Source: Halobacteriovoraceae bacterium
GTDB taxonomy: Bacteria; Bdellovibrionota; Bacteriovoracia; Bacteriovoracales; Bacteriovoracaceae
Reading direction: 5' to 3'
Assembly: GCA_018646195.1 (NCBI GenBank)
Contig: JABGVH010000079.1
Span: 1 to 64,000 of the forward strand
Length of the DNA stretch: 64,000 nt
The notes below the pieces were generated by a model. The model was not told the DNA's origin. It saw nothing but the letters and a program-made list of their open reading frames with translations, and searched no databases. This document shows, piece after piece, positions 8,621-15,791 of the stretch. A program made the position numbers and the translations under genes. Positions within the stretch are counted from its first letter, which is position 1. Every line of letters starts with the position of its first letter.

Positions 8621-8635
8621 AATATTTAAGATATT
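8621..8635. promoter_or_regulatory. Inverted repeat AATAT-N5-ATATT upstream of the ole-operon regulator
   Basis: Five-base arms with a five-base centre lie between the regulator gene start (8583) and the nuclease-like gene end (8705). The same arms and spacing occur at 360-376, before the gene that follows the operon. This makes it a candidate operator for the co-encoded GbsR-type protein. AT-richness lowers the significance. Confidence 0.3.
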
Positions 8636-8704
8636 GATCAAAAGAGTATGGCTAAAGCCCTCTTCCGTAAACAGAAAAGTACCTAATTTATTTTACGAAT
8701 TGCA

Positions 8705-9793
8705 TTAGTTTTTGAAATTAAATGTGGCAAAAAGAGGGAAGTGGTCAGAAGCAATAGGGCGATCAGCAGGGTCCGGATAAGCAATGCTGCCTTCTACTAA
8801 CTCCAGTCCACGACTGTAGGCAATATAATCCAAAGTGAGCTTGAGTTGCTCACCATTTGCTCCTCCACTCTGGTTTGTATGGCCCGGCGCCTCCATCCAG
8901 AAGGGAAGTTTAGTTTTGAGTCTGCGAATCACGGCACCACCAAGACTGGACTGGTCTCTATAGTCAGCATTCCAATCCCCAACCGCTATAAATTGCTCAT
9001 CGGATCCAAGTGGGGCGATTCCTGGTAGTACAATCTCGATATCGCTCTTTCCGGTTAGGTACCATTCCAAAAAGCGCAATTGATCGCGGTTCCTAGCGTA
9101 ATTAGGAGAGCGCTCGTTTCCAAAATCGAAGGAGGGAACAGTGTGAAGCAAGATGAGATGAACTTTTCGCCCCTCTATCTCTAAAAGTACATCGGAAAAA
9201 TTCTTGTCGAATAATTGCAGGTCGGAAGGGAAGGGCCTACCACTAGCGCTACGAAATTTCTCTAGAGAGATACTAGGGTTAAACTTCTTCCAAGATAAAT
9301 TACTTATGACGGTTTCACTTAGCTTTTTAAATGAGAAAAGAGCACCAGTTGAATACTGGCCAGGAAAAAGCCCAAAATTATTAGGGTCGGCGTATTTCAT
9401 TGCCCCTTTGTCTTTAAAAGTTTGCAGGAATTGGCCCTTTTTGGTCCTCTTGGCCTCAGCTCCGGTATTGGCGGGATTAAAGCTTTGCTGCCAACTCTTT
9501 TTCTCGGGGTCGAGGTAGTGGCCAAGTTTGGTTAGGTTTTCCCCAAGTGTTGTGGCGTCGCCATTTGGGACTCCTGGCAGGTCGAATTGGATTTCATTAA
9601 TTGAAAGGATATTGTAATCAAGCTTATTCAAGTTAGACTTAACCGCCTTCAATTGGTCCCCTGGAAATTTTATTTTTCGCGAATCAAGTTCCTTAATATT
9701 GTAGTGAGCGAGGCGAATTTGTGCTTTCTCTTTCATTTGATGAGAACAACCTAGGTTAATGAGAGTCAGAATGAATATTATTAAAAGTTTCAT
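8705..9793 (-). CDS. Lipoprotein of the endonuclease/exonuclease/phosphatase (DNase I-like) fold
   Basis: 362 residues with a lipoprotein signal (MKLLIIFILTLINLGC, lipobox LGC) and then an EEP-fold domain. Family landmarks are visible: HYNIKE near the start of the domain, SINEIQFD with the metal-binding Glu, GDWNADY (the GD-x-N motif) and SDHFPLF (the SDH motif) near the C-terminus. Known members are DNases, sphingomyelinases and inositol phosphatases. A membrane-anchored nuclease or phosphodiesterase outside the cytoplasm is the simplest reading, and the substrate cannot be told from sequence. It lies 16 bases after the DOMON-like gene, probably in the same transcript. Confidence 0.8.
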   Translation of the reverse strand: MKLLIIFILTLINLGCSHQMKEKAQIRLAHYNIKELDSRKIKFPGDQLKAVKSNLNKLDYNILSINEIQFDLPGVPNGDATTLGENLTKLGHYLDPEKKSWQQSFNPANTGAEAKRTKKGQFLQTFKDKGAMKYADPNNFGLFPGQYSTGALFSFKKLSETVISNLSWKKFNPSISLEKFRSASGRPFPSDLQLFDKNFSDVLLEIEGRKVHLILLHTVPSFDFGNERSPNYARNRDQLRFLEWYLTGKSDIEIVLPGIAPLGSDEQFIAVGDWNADYRDQSSLGGAVIRRLKTKLPFWMEAPGHTNQSGGANGEQLKLTLDYIAYSRGLELVEGSIAYPDPADRPIASDHFPLFATFNFKN

Positions 9794-9809
9794 CTCTAAT
9801 TACCATCTT

Positions 9810-10337
9810 TTATAGTGCTAAATCAAAATAGTGTTTTGGGTCGTGAAAATCGGCTTTTTTACTGGGGTGAGATTTTGCCCAATATTCTAGCTTAGGGGAA
9901 TTTTTCTCTCTTATCACAGCTGTTAGGCCAAGTTTGTCGCTGCCTTTAAGTAGGATTTCAAGGGGAATATCAAACTCGAGATGAAAGTGACCTGAATCTT
10001 CATTTGATCTAATTTCTAGATTCTCAATTTCAGTATAGGTTTGCATACCCATTCTCTGACCCGTGAAATGGTAGACATTCCAATCTCCAATGGGCGAGAG
10101 ATTAAATTCTAGGTACTCGCCGGTATTTGAGTTGAGAGAAAAAACCTCGAAGCAGTTATCCTGCCACAATTGATCTCTTCGTGTGGGGGGAGCATTTTTT
10201 CTCTCAAAACTGAACTGAGAGAGGTCTCCTTTTAAATCAAAGAAAAAATTAATTTGCTGGTGGGAAATATGATAACCCCCACTGACAGTATAGCGGTGTG
10301 AGGGTTTTGAAAAAGACTGCAGTATGTGTTCTTCCAT
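9810..10337 (-). CDS. DOMON-like (CBM9-type) domain protein
   Basis: 175-residue single-domain protein with the beta-sandwich pattern of the DOMON-like/type 9 carbohydrate-binding group: LWQDNCFEVFS, GEYLEFNLSPIGDWNVYHF and LEYWAKSHPSKKADFHDPKHY. No signal peptide is present, so it may be cytoplasmic even though DOMON domains usually bind heme or sugars outside the cell. Its start follows the small secreted ORF by 3 bases and it precedes the nuclease-like lipoprotein by 16 bases. Function is unknown; binding of a ligand is inferred from the family only. Confidence 0.72.
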   Translation of the reverse strand: MEEHILQSFSKPSHRYTVSGGYHISHQQINFFFDLKGDLSQFSFERKNAPPTRRDQLWQDNCFEVFSLNSNTGEYLEFNLSPIGDWNVYHFTGQRMGMQTYTEIENLEIRSNEDSGHFHLEFDIPLEILLKGSDKLGLTAVIREKNSPKLEYWAKSHPSKKADFHDPKHYFDLAL

Positions 10338-10340
10338 TAG

Positions 10341-10493
10341 TTACTTACAATATTCCATAATATCCTCTTTAAGTTCAACTAAGATTTTATGTTTTTCTAG
10401 AGGGGCCGGCTTTTGTTGGCCAAAGAGAGGGGAGAACGCAATAATAATTAGCCATAACATTATTATAGATTTAGTTATTTTTGGAAAAGGCAT
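10341..10493 (-). CDS. Small secreted protein, 50 residues
   Basis: Short ORF read directly from the minus strand. It starts MPFPKITKSIIMLW, continues through a hydrophobic core to a likely signal peptidase site after SPLFGQ, and ends LKEDIMEYCK, leaving a mature peptide of only ~25 residues with one Cys. A good AAAGGGG ribosome site sits ~7 bases before the ATG, and its stop is 3 bases before the DOMON-like start, so an operon is likely. Its ATG overlaps the ATG of the divergent amidohydrolase in a shared CATG (10491-10494). A coding role is supported by ribosome site, signal peptide and spacing; no homolog is known to me. Confidence 0.5.
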   Translation of the reverse strand: MPFPKITKSIIMLWLIIIAFSPLFGQQKPAPLEKHKILVELKEDIMEYCK

Positions 10494-11808
10494 GAGTTCA
10501 CCCCTTTATAAAATTTTTTGTTGCTCTTATCTCAACCCGTTGAGTGACACTCGTTGTGAGTGGATCAGAGTTGGCGCTATCGTTTTTAAACGCACTGCCA
10601 AAGGATATCGGATTCATGCACATGGACCTCAAAAGGATATTCTAAACCAGTACATTCGTAAACGGTCTGTAGAGATAATCTCTAAGCCTAATTTGACTCT
10701 CTGTCCTGGTTTTTTCGATACTCATTTTCACTGGGTTCAAGATGAAGTGCGGCTAATGCCTAAGGAGAACTTACTCGACTGGCTGCAAGATTATACATGG
10801 CCCTATGAAGCAAAATTCATCGATAAAAAATTTAGTCAAAAAAAAGCAAAGGATTTTGCAAAAGAATTACTACAGGTTGGAACGCTTGGTGGGGCCGTTT
10901 ACGCGTCAATTCACACTCATTCAGTTGATCACGCATTAAAATATTTTGTTGGCGATTATGTCGTGGGCAATGTTTTGATGACGATGAATTCGCCAGAGTA
11001 CTTAATTCAAAGTGAAAGAGAGGCGCTAAAATCGATTGAAAAACTCTCGTCTAAATATGGCGAGCGCTACGCTATGACTCCGCGATTTGCGCCAACAACT
11101 TCTCCCGAGGTAATGAGTGCTGGTAGTAAAGTTTTAGCTAATAGTGAGTCTTATATACAAACTCACCTTTCTGAGACGCCAGCTGAAATTGAATATGTAT
11201 TATCTATCTACCGAGAGTTTAAAGGTTTTGAAAAAATAAAAAGTTACACTGATATTTATAAGAAGTGTGGGCTATTGGGAAAGAAAACAATCATGGGACA
11301 TGGTATTTACTTAAGTCCTAAAGAATTGCGTATGCTTGGTGAGAGCTCAACAAAAATCGCTCACTGTCCGACTTCTAATGCCCCAGTAAAAGAGCTTGGA
11401 TTGGGGTCAGGTCTTTTTGATTTTAAACGGGCCGAGCGCTACGGAGTCCATTGGTCTTTGGCCTCTGATATTGGCGGAGGACCTTTTCTGTCGATGTTTG
11501 ATGTGATGCGATCATTTGTAGCTCAAAACAAAAAAAATAAAGTCAGTGGAGCCACCTATATTAGAGCGCTATACCGCGCAACTTTGGCAGGGGCTGAATT
11601 ATTAGGGCTTTCAAAAAATACTGGAAATTTTGAGATTGGTAAGAGAGGGAATTTCGTAGTTTTGGAAACACCAAAATTTAAGAAAGGTGAATCTGCCGAA
11701 TCAATTCTAAAGCTACTTGTAAACTCCAATCAGAAAAGCCGAATGGGTTACCAAGACTTAGTGGCACAGACTTACTTTGAGTCTAAACTAGTCTTTTCAA
11801 AGATCTAG
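10492..11808 (+). CDS. Guanine deaminase-like amidohydrolase
   Basis: 438-residue metal-dependent hydrolase of the TRZ/ATZ/guanine deaminase group. Zinc ligands are visible: THFH in GFFDTHFHW, His in THLSETPAE, His in GHGIYLSP, and Asp in LASDIGGGP, the last close to the SDxGGG pattern of guanine deaminase. The frame is open upstream to 10324, but I choose the ATG at 10492 because of the GGAAAAGG ribosome site just before it and because the upstream part would lie on the small secreted ORF. Guanine to xanthine deamination is the likely reaction; another purine or pterin is possible. The 3' end overlaps the convergent xth gene by 12 bases. Confidence 0.75.
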   Translation: MSSPLYKIFCCSYLNPLSDTRCEWIRVGAIVFKRTAKGYRIHAHGPQKDILNQYIRKRSVEIISKPNLTLCPGFFDTHFHWVQDEVRLMPKENLLDWLQDYTWPYEAKFIDKKFSQKKAKDFAKELLQVGTLGGAVYASIHTHSVDHALKYFVGDYVVGNVLMTMNSPEYLIQSEREALKSIEKLSSKYGERYAMTPRFAPTTSPEVMSAGSKVLANSESYIQTHLSETPAEIEYVLSIYREFKGFEKIKSYTDIYKKCGLLGKKTIMGHGIYLSPKELRMLGESSTKIAHCPTSNAPVKELGLGSGLFDFKRAERYGVHWSLASDIGGGPFLSMFDVMRSFVAQNKKNKVSGATYIRALYRATLAGAELLGLSKNTGNFEIGKRGNFVVLETPKFKKGESAESILKLLVNSNQKSRMGYQDLVAQTYFESKLVFSKI

Positions 11809-12579
11809 TTCTAGTACAATTGGGCAGTGGTCAGAGCCCATAACCTTTGGGTCTATATAAGTTTTCTTGGTCTTCTTACGTAATTCCTCTGAAATAAAGA
11901 AGTAGTCGAGCCTCCATCCTATATTTCTTTGGCGACAATCTCCACGATAGGTCCACCAAGTGTAATGACCTTCTTCCTCGGGGTGTTTTTCTCGAAAGAT
12001 ATCTATAAAATTTTGAGAAACAAGTTCGTCGATCCATTCTCTTTCTATAGGTAAGAAGCCAGTTGAATCTTTATTTGACTTGGGGTTCTTTAAATCTATT
12101 TCAGTGTGGGCGGTATTAAAGTCTCCACAAAGAACTACCGGTTTTTTCTTTTCTTTAGATAATTTCTTGGCCTTTTTAACTACCGCTCTCGAATATTCTA
12201 ATTTGAAGGGAACTCTATTATGATCTCTTTGACCGTTAGGATAGTAACCACAGAAAATTATAAATTTTTCAAACTCAGCGATAATAGTTCGTCCCTCATC
12301 ATCAAATTTCTTTATTCCAAGTTTAGGAATAATGGTGGGGTCTCCGAGCTTTTTATGAAAATAAATGGCCGTTCCAGAATAACCTTTTTTCTTGGCCGAA
12401 CTAAAAACCGAAGTGTAGTTCTTAATCATTTTTAAGCTTTCATCTAGTTGTTCGGGGGAGGCCTTGGTCTCTTGTAGACAGACGACATGGTTTTTTTCTG
12501 AGTTAAACCAGTCTAAAAAACCTTTTTTTTGGCAGGCCCTAATTCCATTTACATTCCATGAAGCTATTTTAATTTTCAT
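11797..12579 (-). CDS. xth: Exodeoxyribonuclease III / AP endonuclease
   Basis: 260-residue ExoIII-family enzyme of base excision repair, cutting 5' to abasic sites and trimming 3' ends. Conserved blocks are complete: SWNVNGIRA (N-terminus), LQETKA with the metal-binding Glu, GYYPNGQRD, GDFNTAH, WRLDYFF and GSDHCPIVLEL at the C-terminus. Length matches the family. The gene is monocistronic, convergent with the amidohydrolase and divergent from the XRE-type regulator gene. Confidence 0.93.
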   Translation of the reverse strand: MKIKIASWNVNGIRACQKKGFLDWFNSEKNHVVCLQETKASPEQLDESLKMIKNYTSVFSSAKKKGYSGTAIYFHKKLGDPTIIPKLGIKKFDDEGRTIIAEFEKFIIFCGYYPNGQRDHNRVPFKLEYSRAVVKKAKKLSKEKKKPVVLCGDFNTAHTEIDLKNPKSNKDSTGFLPIEREWIDELVSQNFIDIFREKHPEEEGHYTWWTYRGDCRQRNIGWRLDYFFISEELRKKTKKTYIDPKVMGSDHCPIVLELDL

Positions 12580-12667
12580 ACGTCACCTATTTTTTATAAA
12601 TAAATTATCTAGATTAATATCAGCTTATTCTATGAATAATGTTCTTTAAAGAAACTAGTCAAAAAAT

Positions 12668-12682
12668 ATTGTTTACAACAAT
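12668..12682. promoter_or_regulatory. Inverted repeat ATTGT-N5-ACAAT upstream of the XRE-type regulator gene
   Basis: Perfect 5-base arms with a 5-base centre, 66 bases before the small HTH gene and 88 bases before xth. The position is right for an operator of the adjacent XRE-type protein, which often autoregulates. No strong promoter hexamers are obvious nearby. It is a candidate only. Confidence 0.3.
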
Positions 12683-12748
12683 TCGATAGTCCTTATCTAA
12701 AACTTTTGATAGCTTAAATAACAGTTTGGGAAATGCGAAGGAAAATTA

Positions 12749-13090
12749 ATGCGAAATTTTGAGAATGTGGCAAAGCTTTTTAAAAGCAAACGCCTCGAAC
12801 ACCCTAAGAAGTATTCACAAGCAGAGCTATCTGCACTTCTTGGTTATAAAAATGGCCAATTTATCAGTAATGTAGAACGGGGCTTATGTAGCATCCCTCT
12901 TAAAATGTTGGCCAGAGTCGCTAGTATCCTTGATATTCCTTGGGAAGAGATGAGAAAATCACTTCTCGAAGATTATGCCGTCACTGTCGATGCCCACTTC
13001 AAAGCCGGCGGCACCGGTCCTGGTAACTCAACTAAAGATAAAAATTTTGGATCTTCAATTTCTTCAGAAGTAAAAGTCGAATTTAACTAA
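12749..13090 (+). CDS. Small XRE-family helix-turn-helix DNA-binding protein
   Basis: 113 residues. The Cro/CI-type helix-turn-helix spans about residues 5-65 (YSQAELSALLGYKNGQFISN then VERGLCSIPLKMLARVASIL). A Gly/Ser-rich tail of ~35 residues (KAGGTGPGNSTKDKNFGS) carries no recognisable domain. The ATG follows a GCGAAGGAAAATTA ribosome region. It ends 8 bases inside the convergent Asn/Arg-rich gene. No toxin gene is adjacent, so an antitoxin role is not supported; target genes are unknown. Confidence 0.8.
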   Translation: MRNFENVAKLFKSKRLEHPKKYSQAELSALLGYKNGQFISNVERGLCSIPLKMLARVASILDIPWEEMRKSLLEDYAVTVDAHFKAGGTGPGNSTKDKNFGSSISSEVKVEFN

Positions 13091-13763
13091 GACCTTTATA
13101 ACTTAGATAATCTTCTATGGAGCCTGAAGACTCTTCATTGTCTTCAGCATAATTGGCTTCTTCCTGTGAGGCTAAGTAATGAGGGTCCGAAAAGACTCCC
13201 TCTGCAACACTCGCTGCATCAAACGCAAGCTCATGGTTTTCAGAATAGGTACTGTCAACCTTGAGACCATTATTCCATGATTCAAATCTTGTTTTGTCTT
13301 CTTCGCCTAAAGAAGATTCAAATTCTCTTATTTCTTTCAGGCTAGAATAAAATAAGCGCTCGAGTTTTTCTTTTTGGCGTGGATCTGCTCTGAAGAAGAG
13401 ACCATAGAATTTTTCTCTGGCCCGTAAGTGTTTTTCAACTAAACCAAGGTACTTCATTTGAGTGGCTTCAAAACCGTGAAATTTTGGGCCTTTGTTTCGA
13501 TTTCTTCCAGAGCGATTGCGGTTGCGATTATTTCCACTGGCCGATCGATTTTGTTGATTTCGATTGCCTCCGCTATTTCTGCTCTTAGTATTTTTTTTAT
13601 TGTTATTGTTGCTGTTACTGCTATTGCCGTTGCTATTACTACTATTTTCCCCGCCGGAGCGTGGGCGGTTTTTATTATTTCGCCGCCTGCGATTATTATT
13701 ACGGGATTTGTTATTTGAAGAGCGGCTTTGGCCATCTCCTCCAGAATTATTACTTTCAGACAT
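13083..13763 (-). CDS. Asn/Arg-rich disordered protein with a conserved-looking helical C-terminus
   Basis: 226 residues from the ATG at 13763. Residues ~1-115 are low complexity: Asn, Arg, Ser, Gly and Lys runs such as RNNNRRRRNNKNR and NSSNSNNNNKKN, a composition typical of RNA-associated disordered regions. Residues ~118-226 have ordinary composition (FHGFEATQMKYLGLVEKHL, then charged helices and an acidic end) and look folded. The frame is open 15 codons further, to 13808, but that stretch contains the promoter and lacks a ribosome site. The Asn-rich DNA also yields long open frames on other strands, which are artefacts. Function is unknown; RNA binding is inference from composition. Confidence 0.7.
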   Translation of the reverse strand: MSESNNSGGDGQSRSSNNKSRNNNRRRRNNKNRPRSGGENSSNSNGNSSNSNNNNKKNTKSRNSGGNRNQQNRSASGNNRNRNRSGRNRNKGPKFHGFEATQMKYLGLVEKHLRAREKFYGLFFRADPRQKEKLERLFYSSLKEIREFESSLGEEDKTRFESWNNGLKVDSTYSENHELAFDAASVAEGVFSDPHYLASQEEANYAEDNEESSGSIEDYLSYKGLS

Positions 13764-13769
13764 GAGTCG

Positions 13770-13799
13770 ATCATAATTGCGCCCGCCCATGAGTGTCAA
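13770..13799 (-). promoter_or_regulatory. Sigma-70-type promoter predicting a leaderless mRNA
   Basis: A perfect -35 TTGACA (13799-13794) is followed by an 18-base spacer and a near-perfect -10 TATGAT (13775-13770). Counting six bases on from the -10 puts +1 at about 13763, the A of the ATG of the Asn/Arg-rich gene. No Shine-Dalgarno sequence precedes that ATG, which agrees with a leaderless transcript. Confidence 0.6.
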
Positions 13800-13828
13800 C
13801 AATAACACAGCATGACTTCTCCCAATTG

Positions 13829-13848
13829 CACAAAAATGCTACTTTGTG
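13829..13848. promoter_or_regulatory. Inverted repeat CACAAA-N8-TTTGTG upstream of mdh
   Basis: Six-base perfect arms with an 8-base centre, 30 bases before the mdh start, between the divergent Asn/Arg-rich gene and mdh. Its layout resembles a dimeric regulator site. No regulator can be named. Confidence 0.3.
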
Positions 13849-13878
13849 TTGTTTTAATATAAACCATAAGGAGTCCCC

Positions 13879-14868
13879 ATGGCCGCTAATCGCGTTAAAG
13901 TTGCAATCACAGGAGCTGCCGGTCAGATCGGCTACGCTTTACTATTTAGAATCGCCTCAGGGCAAATGTTTGGACCTGATACAGAAGTAGAACTTCAATT
14001 ACTAGAATTAGAACAGGCGCTTCCTGCACTAAATGGTGTGGCGATGGAATTAGATGACTGCGCTTTTCCTCTGTTAAAAAATATTGTTTGTACTAGTGAT
14101 ATGGGCATCGCTTTTAAAGATGCTAATTGGTCCGTTTTAGTGGGCTCAGTTCCTCGAAAAGATGGAATGGAAAGATCTGATCTTCTCAAAATAAACGGTG
14201 GTATTTTTACCGGTCAAGGTAAGGCCATAAACGATAATGCAGCAGACGACGCGAGAGTATTTGTAGTAGGGAATCCCTGCAACACTAATTGCCTCATCGC
14301 TATGAATAGTGCCCCTCGAATTTCGAATGACCGTTTCTTTGCCATGACCATGCTTGACGAGAAACGAGCAATCACACAATTGGCGCAAAAAGCCGGTGTC
14401 GATTCAACAGATGTAAAGAACATGACAATTTGGGGTAATCACTCTGCTACTCAATATCCAGATTTTTATAATGCTCAGATCAACGGAAAGTCGGCAGCAG
14501 AAGTAATCAATGACGAAAAATGGCTTAAAGGAGAGTTTATTTCAACTGTCCAAAAAAGAGGGGCGGCAATTATTAAGGCCCGTGGTCTTTCTTCGGCGGC
14601 TTCAGCTGCTAATGCCGCTGTTTCAGGAGTCTATAATCTAACGCATGATACTCCAGCAGGAGAGAGCTATTCCATGTGTTTGGCCTCGAATGGTCAGTAC
14701 GGTGTAGAAGAGGGGCTTATTTTTTCTTACCCTTGTCGAACAGAGGGCGGAGTGACGAAAGTCGTAGAAGGGGTTTCACATAATGAATTTGGCCAGGCTA
14801 AATTCGATGCCACCTTAACAGAGCTAGTTGATGAGCGGAATACTGTTAAGGAAATGGGACTAATCTAG
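13879..14868 (+). CDS. mdh: Malate dehydrogenase
   Basis: 329-residue NAD-dependent malate dehydrogenase of the cytosolic/thermus-type group (TCA cycle, malate to oxaloacetate). The Rossmann motif is [11 protein letters not shown] (12-22), substrate arginines lie in [13 protein letters not shown] (91-103), the catalytic Asp/Arg pair is in MLDEKR (158-163) and the proton acceptor is His188 in [11 protein letters not shown]. An AAGGAG ribosome site precedes the ATG by 5 bases. The gene is monocistronic with a strong terminator behind it. Confidence 0.95.
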   Translation: MAANRVKVAITGAAGQIGYALLFRIASGQMFGPDTEVELQLLELEQALPALNGVAMELDDCAFPLLKNIVCTSDMGIAFKDANWSVLVGSVPRKDGMERSDLLKINGGIFTGQGKAINDNAADDARVFVVGNPCNTNCLIAMNSAPRISNDRFFAMTMLDEKRAITQLAQKAGVDSTDVKNMTIWGNHSATQYPDFYNAQINGKSAAEVINDEKWLKGEFISTVQKRGAAIIKARGLSSAASAANAAVSGVYNLTHDTPAGESYSMCLASNGQYGVEEGLIFSYPCRTEGGVTKVVEGVSHNEFGQAKFDATLTELVDERNTVKEMGLI

Positions 14869-14891
14869 GAAAAACTATTTATAATTTAAAT

Positions 14892-14928
14892 AAAAAAAAA
14901 GCCCGTTAAATAAACGGGCTTTTTTTTT
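14892..14928. terminator. Rho-independent terminator, bidirectional
   Basis: Eight-base perfect stem AGCCCGTT/AACGGGCT (14900-14907 and 14913-14920) with loop AAATA, preceded by eight A and followed by at least eight T. It can end mdh on the plus strand and the small lipoprotein gene (stop at 14943) on the minus strand. It is the clearest terminator in the window. Confidence 0.93.
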
Positions 14929-14942
14929 GGAGAGAGAGGCAT

Positions 14943-15128
14943 TCAATTCTGTTCCCGATGCCGAGAGTAAAAATACTCTTTGCCACCAAAAATTCCTTTG
15001 TGGGGAGAATCCTTGTTAGGGGCCCGAGATAATGCCGACTTCTTGGCCTTTGAAGAAGTACTGCTACATGAAGAGATAAAGAACAGAATTCCAACAACGG
15101 CCGCAAACGTGAACCAAAACTTGGTCAT
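14943..15128 (-). CDS. Small lipoprotein, 61 residues
   Basis: Starts at the ATG at 15128 behind an AAGGAGG ribosome site. The signal region MTKFWFTFAAVVGILFFISSC ends in a lipobox-like ISSC followed by CSSTSSKAKK, so the mature lipoprotein is about 42 residues, basic and Ser-rich, ending YFYSRHREQN. The longer upstream frame lacks a ribosome site and places the signal peptide inside the protein. It has its own sigma-54-like promoter and a shared terminator, so it is probably monocistronic. No known family. Confidence 0.7.
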   Translation of the reverse strand: MTKFWFTFAAVVGILFFISSCSSTSSKAKKSALSRAPNKDSPHKGIFGGKEYFYSRHREQN

Positions 15129-15188
15129 AAAAACCTCCTTGTCTTCTTGCGAGGCCATCCTTGGCCTCCCTTTGCTACCTTTTATTAG

Positions 15189-15205
15189 TACAAGAGCCGT
15201 GCCAA
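15189..15205 (-). promoter_or_regulatory. Sigma-54-like -24/-12 promoter
   Basis: On the minus strand the site reads TTGGCACGGCTCTTGTA. It matches the YTGGCACGRNNNTTGCW consensus at every defined position except the -12 C, which is T. The spacing from GG to the -12 element is correct. It predicts a start near 15178 and a ~50-base leader with the AAGGAGG ribosome site of the lipoprotein gene. The -12 mismatch lowers confidence. Confidence 0.45.
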
Positions 15206-15335
15206 GTTTATGGCCTAGATTTGGTGCCAAAAGGTTTCTAAAGAGCTTTTTTGGGGGCATTTGGAACCCGCAGTCGGGCCAGCCTGTCCCCGACCATTTT
15301 TGTGACCTATTGCATGGTGTTAAAAATTAGGGGTT

Positions 15336-15782
15336 TTAAAGCCTATCTTTAATGATTTGGAAGTAGTGAGTCTGTTCTTCAATACTGAGGGCCTTCATGC
15401 TCTCAACATTTTGTTTGCGAATACCCTTAACCCGAATCAATTCTCCGGTCTTACGCAATTTTGTAGTGATGGACTTTGCCAGAGTGATGAGCCAGTCGGG
15501 GAATTGCTTATTGAGCTCTGTTACTGGAACCTTAATGAGACTGGCATCTTCAACACAGACGACGTGAGCGCTCCGTGATTGGCCATCAAAAAAGGAGAGC
15601 TCTCCCAGGTATTCCCCCGGCCCTAGAAAGGCCAATGGCGTGATTTTAGACTTTTCATTTACAAATACCAGTAGTTTTCCCGAGTGAATTATATAGAGGT
15701 CACATTCGGAATCTCCCGCGGTACATACTAATTCATCCTTTTTCATACTTAACGTAAGAGGACCGGAAACTTCACCACCCAT
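15336..15782 (-). CDS. Cyclic nucleotide-binding domain protein without DNA-binding domain
   Basis: 148 residues, essentially one CRP-type beta-roll. The phosphate-binding cassette is visible as PGEYLGELSFFDGQSRSAHV (about residues 55-74), followed by the C-helix. There is no helix-turn-helix after it, so unlike CRP it should not bind DNA; it may sense cAMP/cGMP or serve as a regulatory subunit. The cassette has QSRSA where classical sites have PRxA/T, so nucleotide specificity is unclear. It follows the SGNH-like membrane protein gene by 9 bases and is probably co-transcribed with it. Confidence 0.8.
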   Translation of the reverse strand: MGGEVSGPLTLSMKKDELVCTAGDSECDLYIIHSGKLLVFVNEKSKITPLAFLGPGEYLGELSFFDGQSRSAHVVCVEDASLIKVPVTELNKQFPDWLITLAKSITTKLRKTGELIRVKGIRKQNVESMKALSIEEQTHYFQIIKDRL

Positions 15783-15791
15783 AATTTTCTC

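Noticed and set aside
10324-10491. Upstream extension of the amidohydrolase frame
   Set aside because: No ribosome site at its ATG, no family similarity, and it would cover the small secreted ORF and the DOMON-like gene start.
13454-13776. Open frames on both strands within the Asn/Arg-rich gene, one almost all Leu
   Set aside because: They are by-products of the repetitive triplets encoding Asn, Arg and Ser in the real frame; composition is not protein-like and there is no ribosome site.
13764-13808. Longer start for the Asn/Arg-rich protein at 13808
   Set aside because: The region holds the near-consensus promoter for the shorter start and has no ribosome site.
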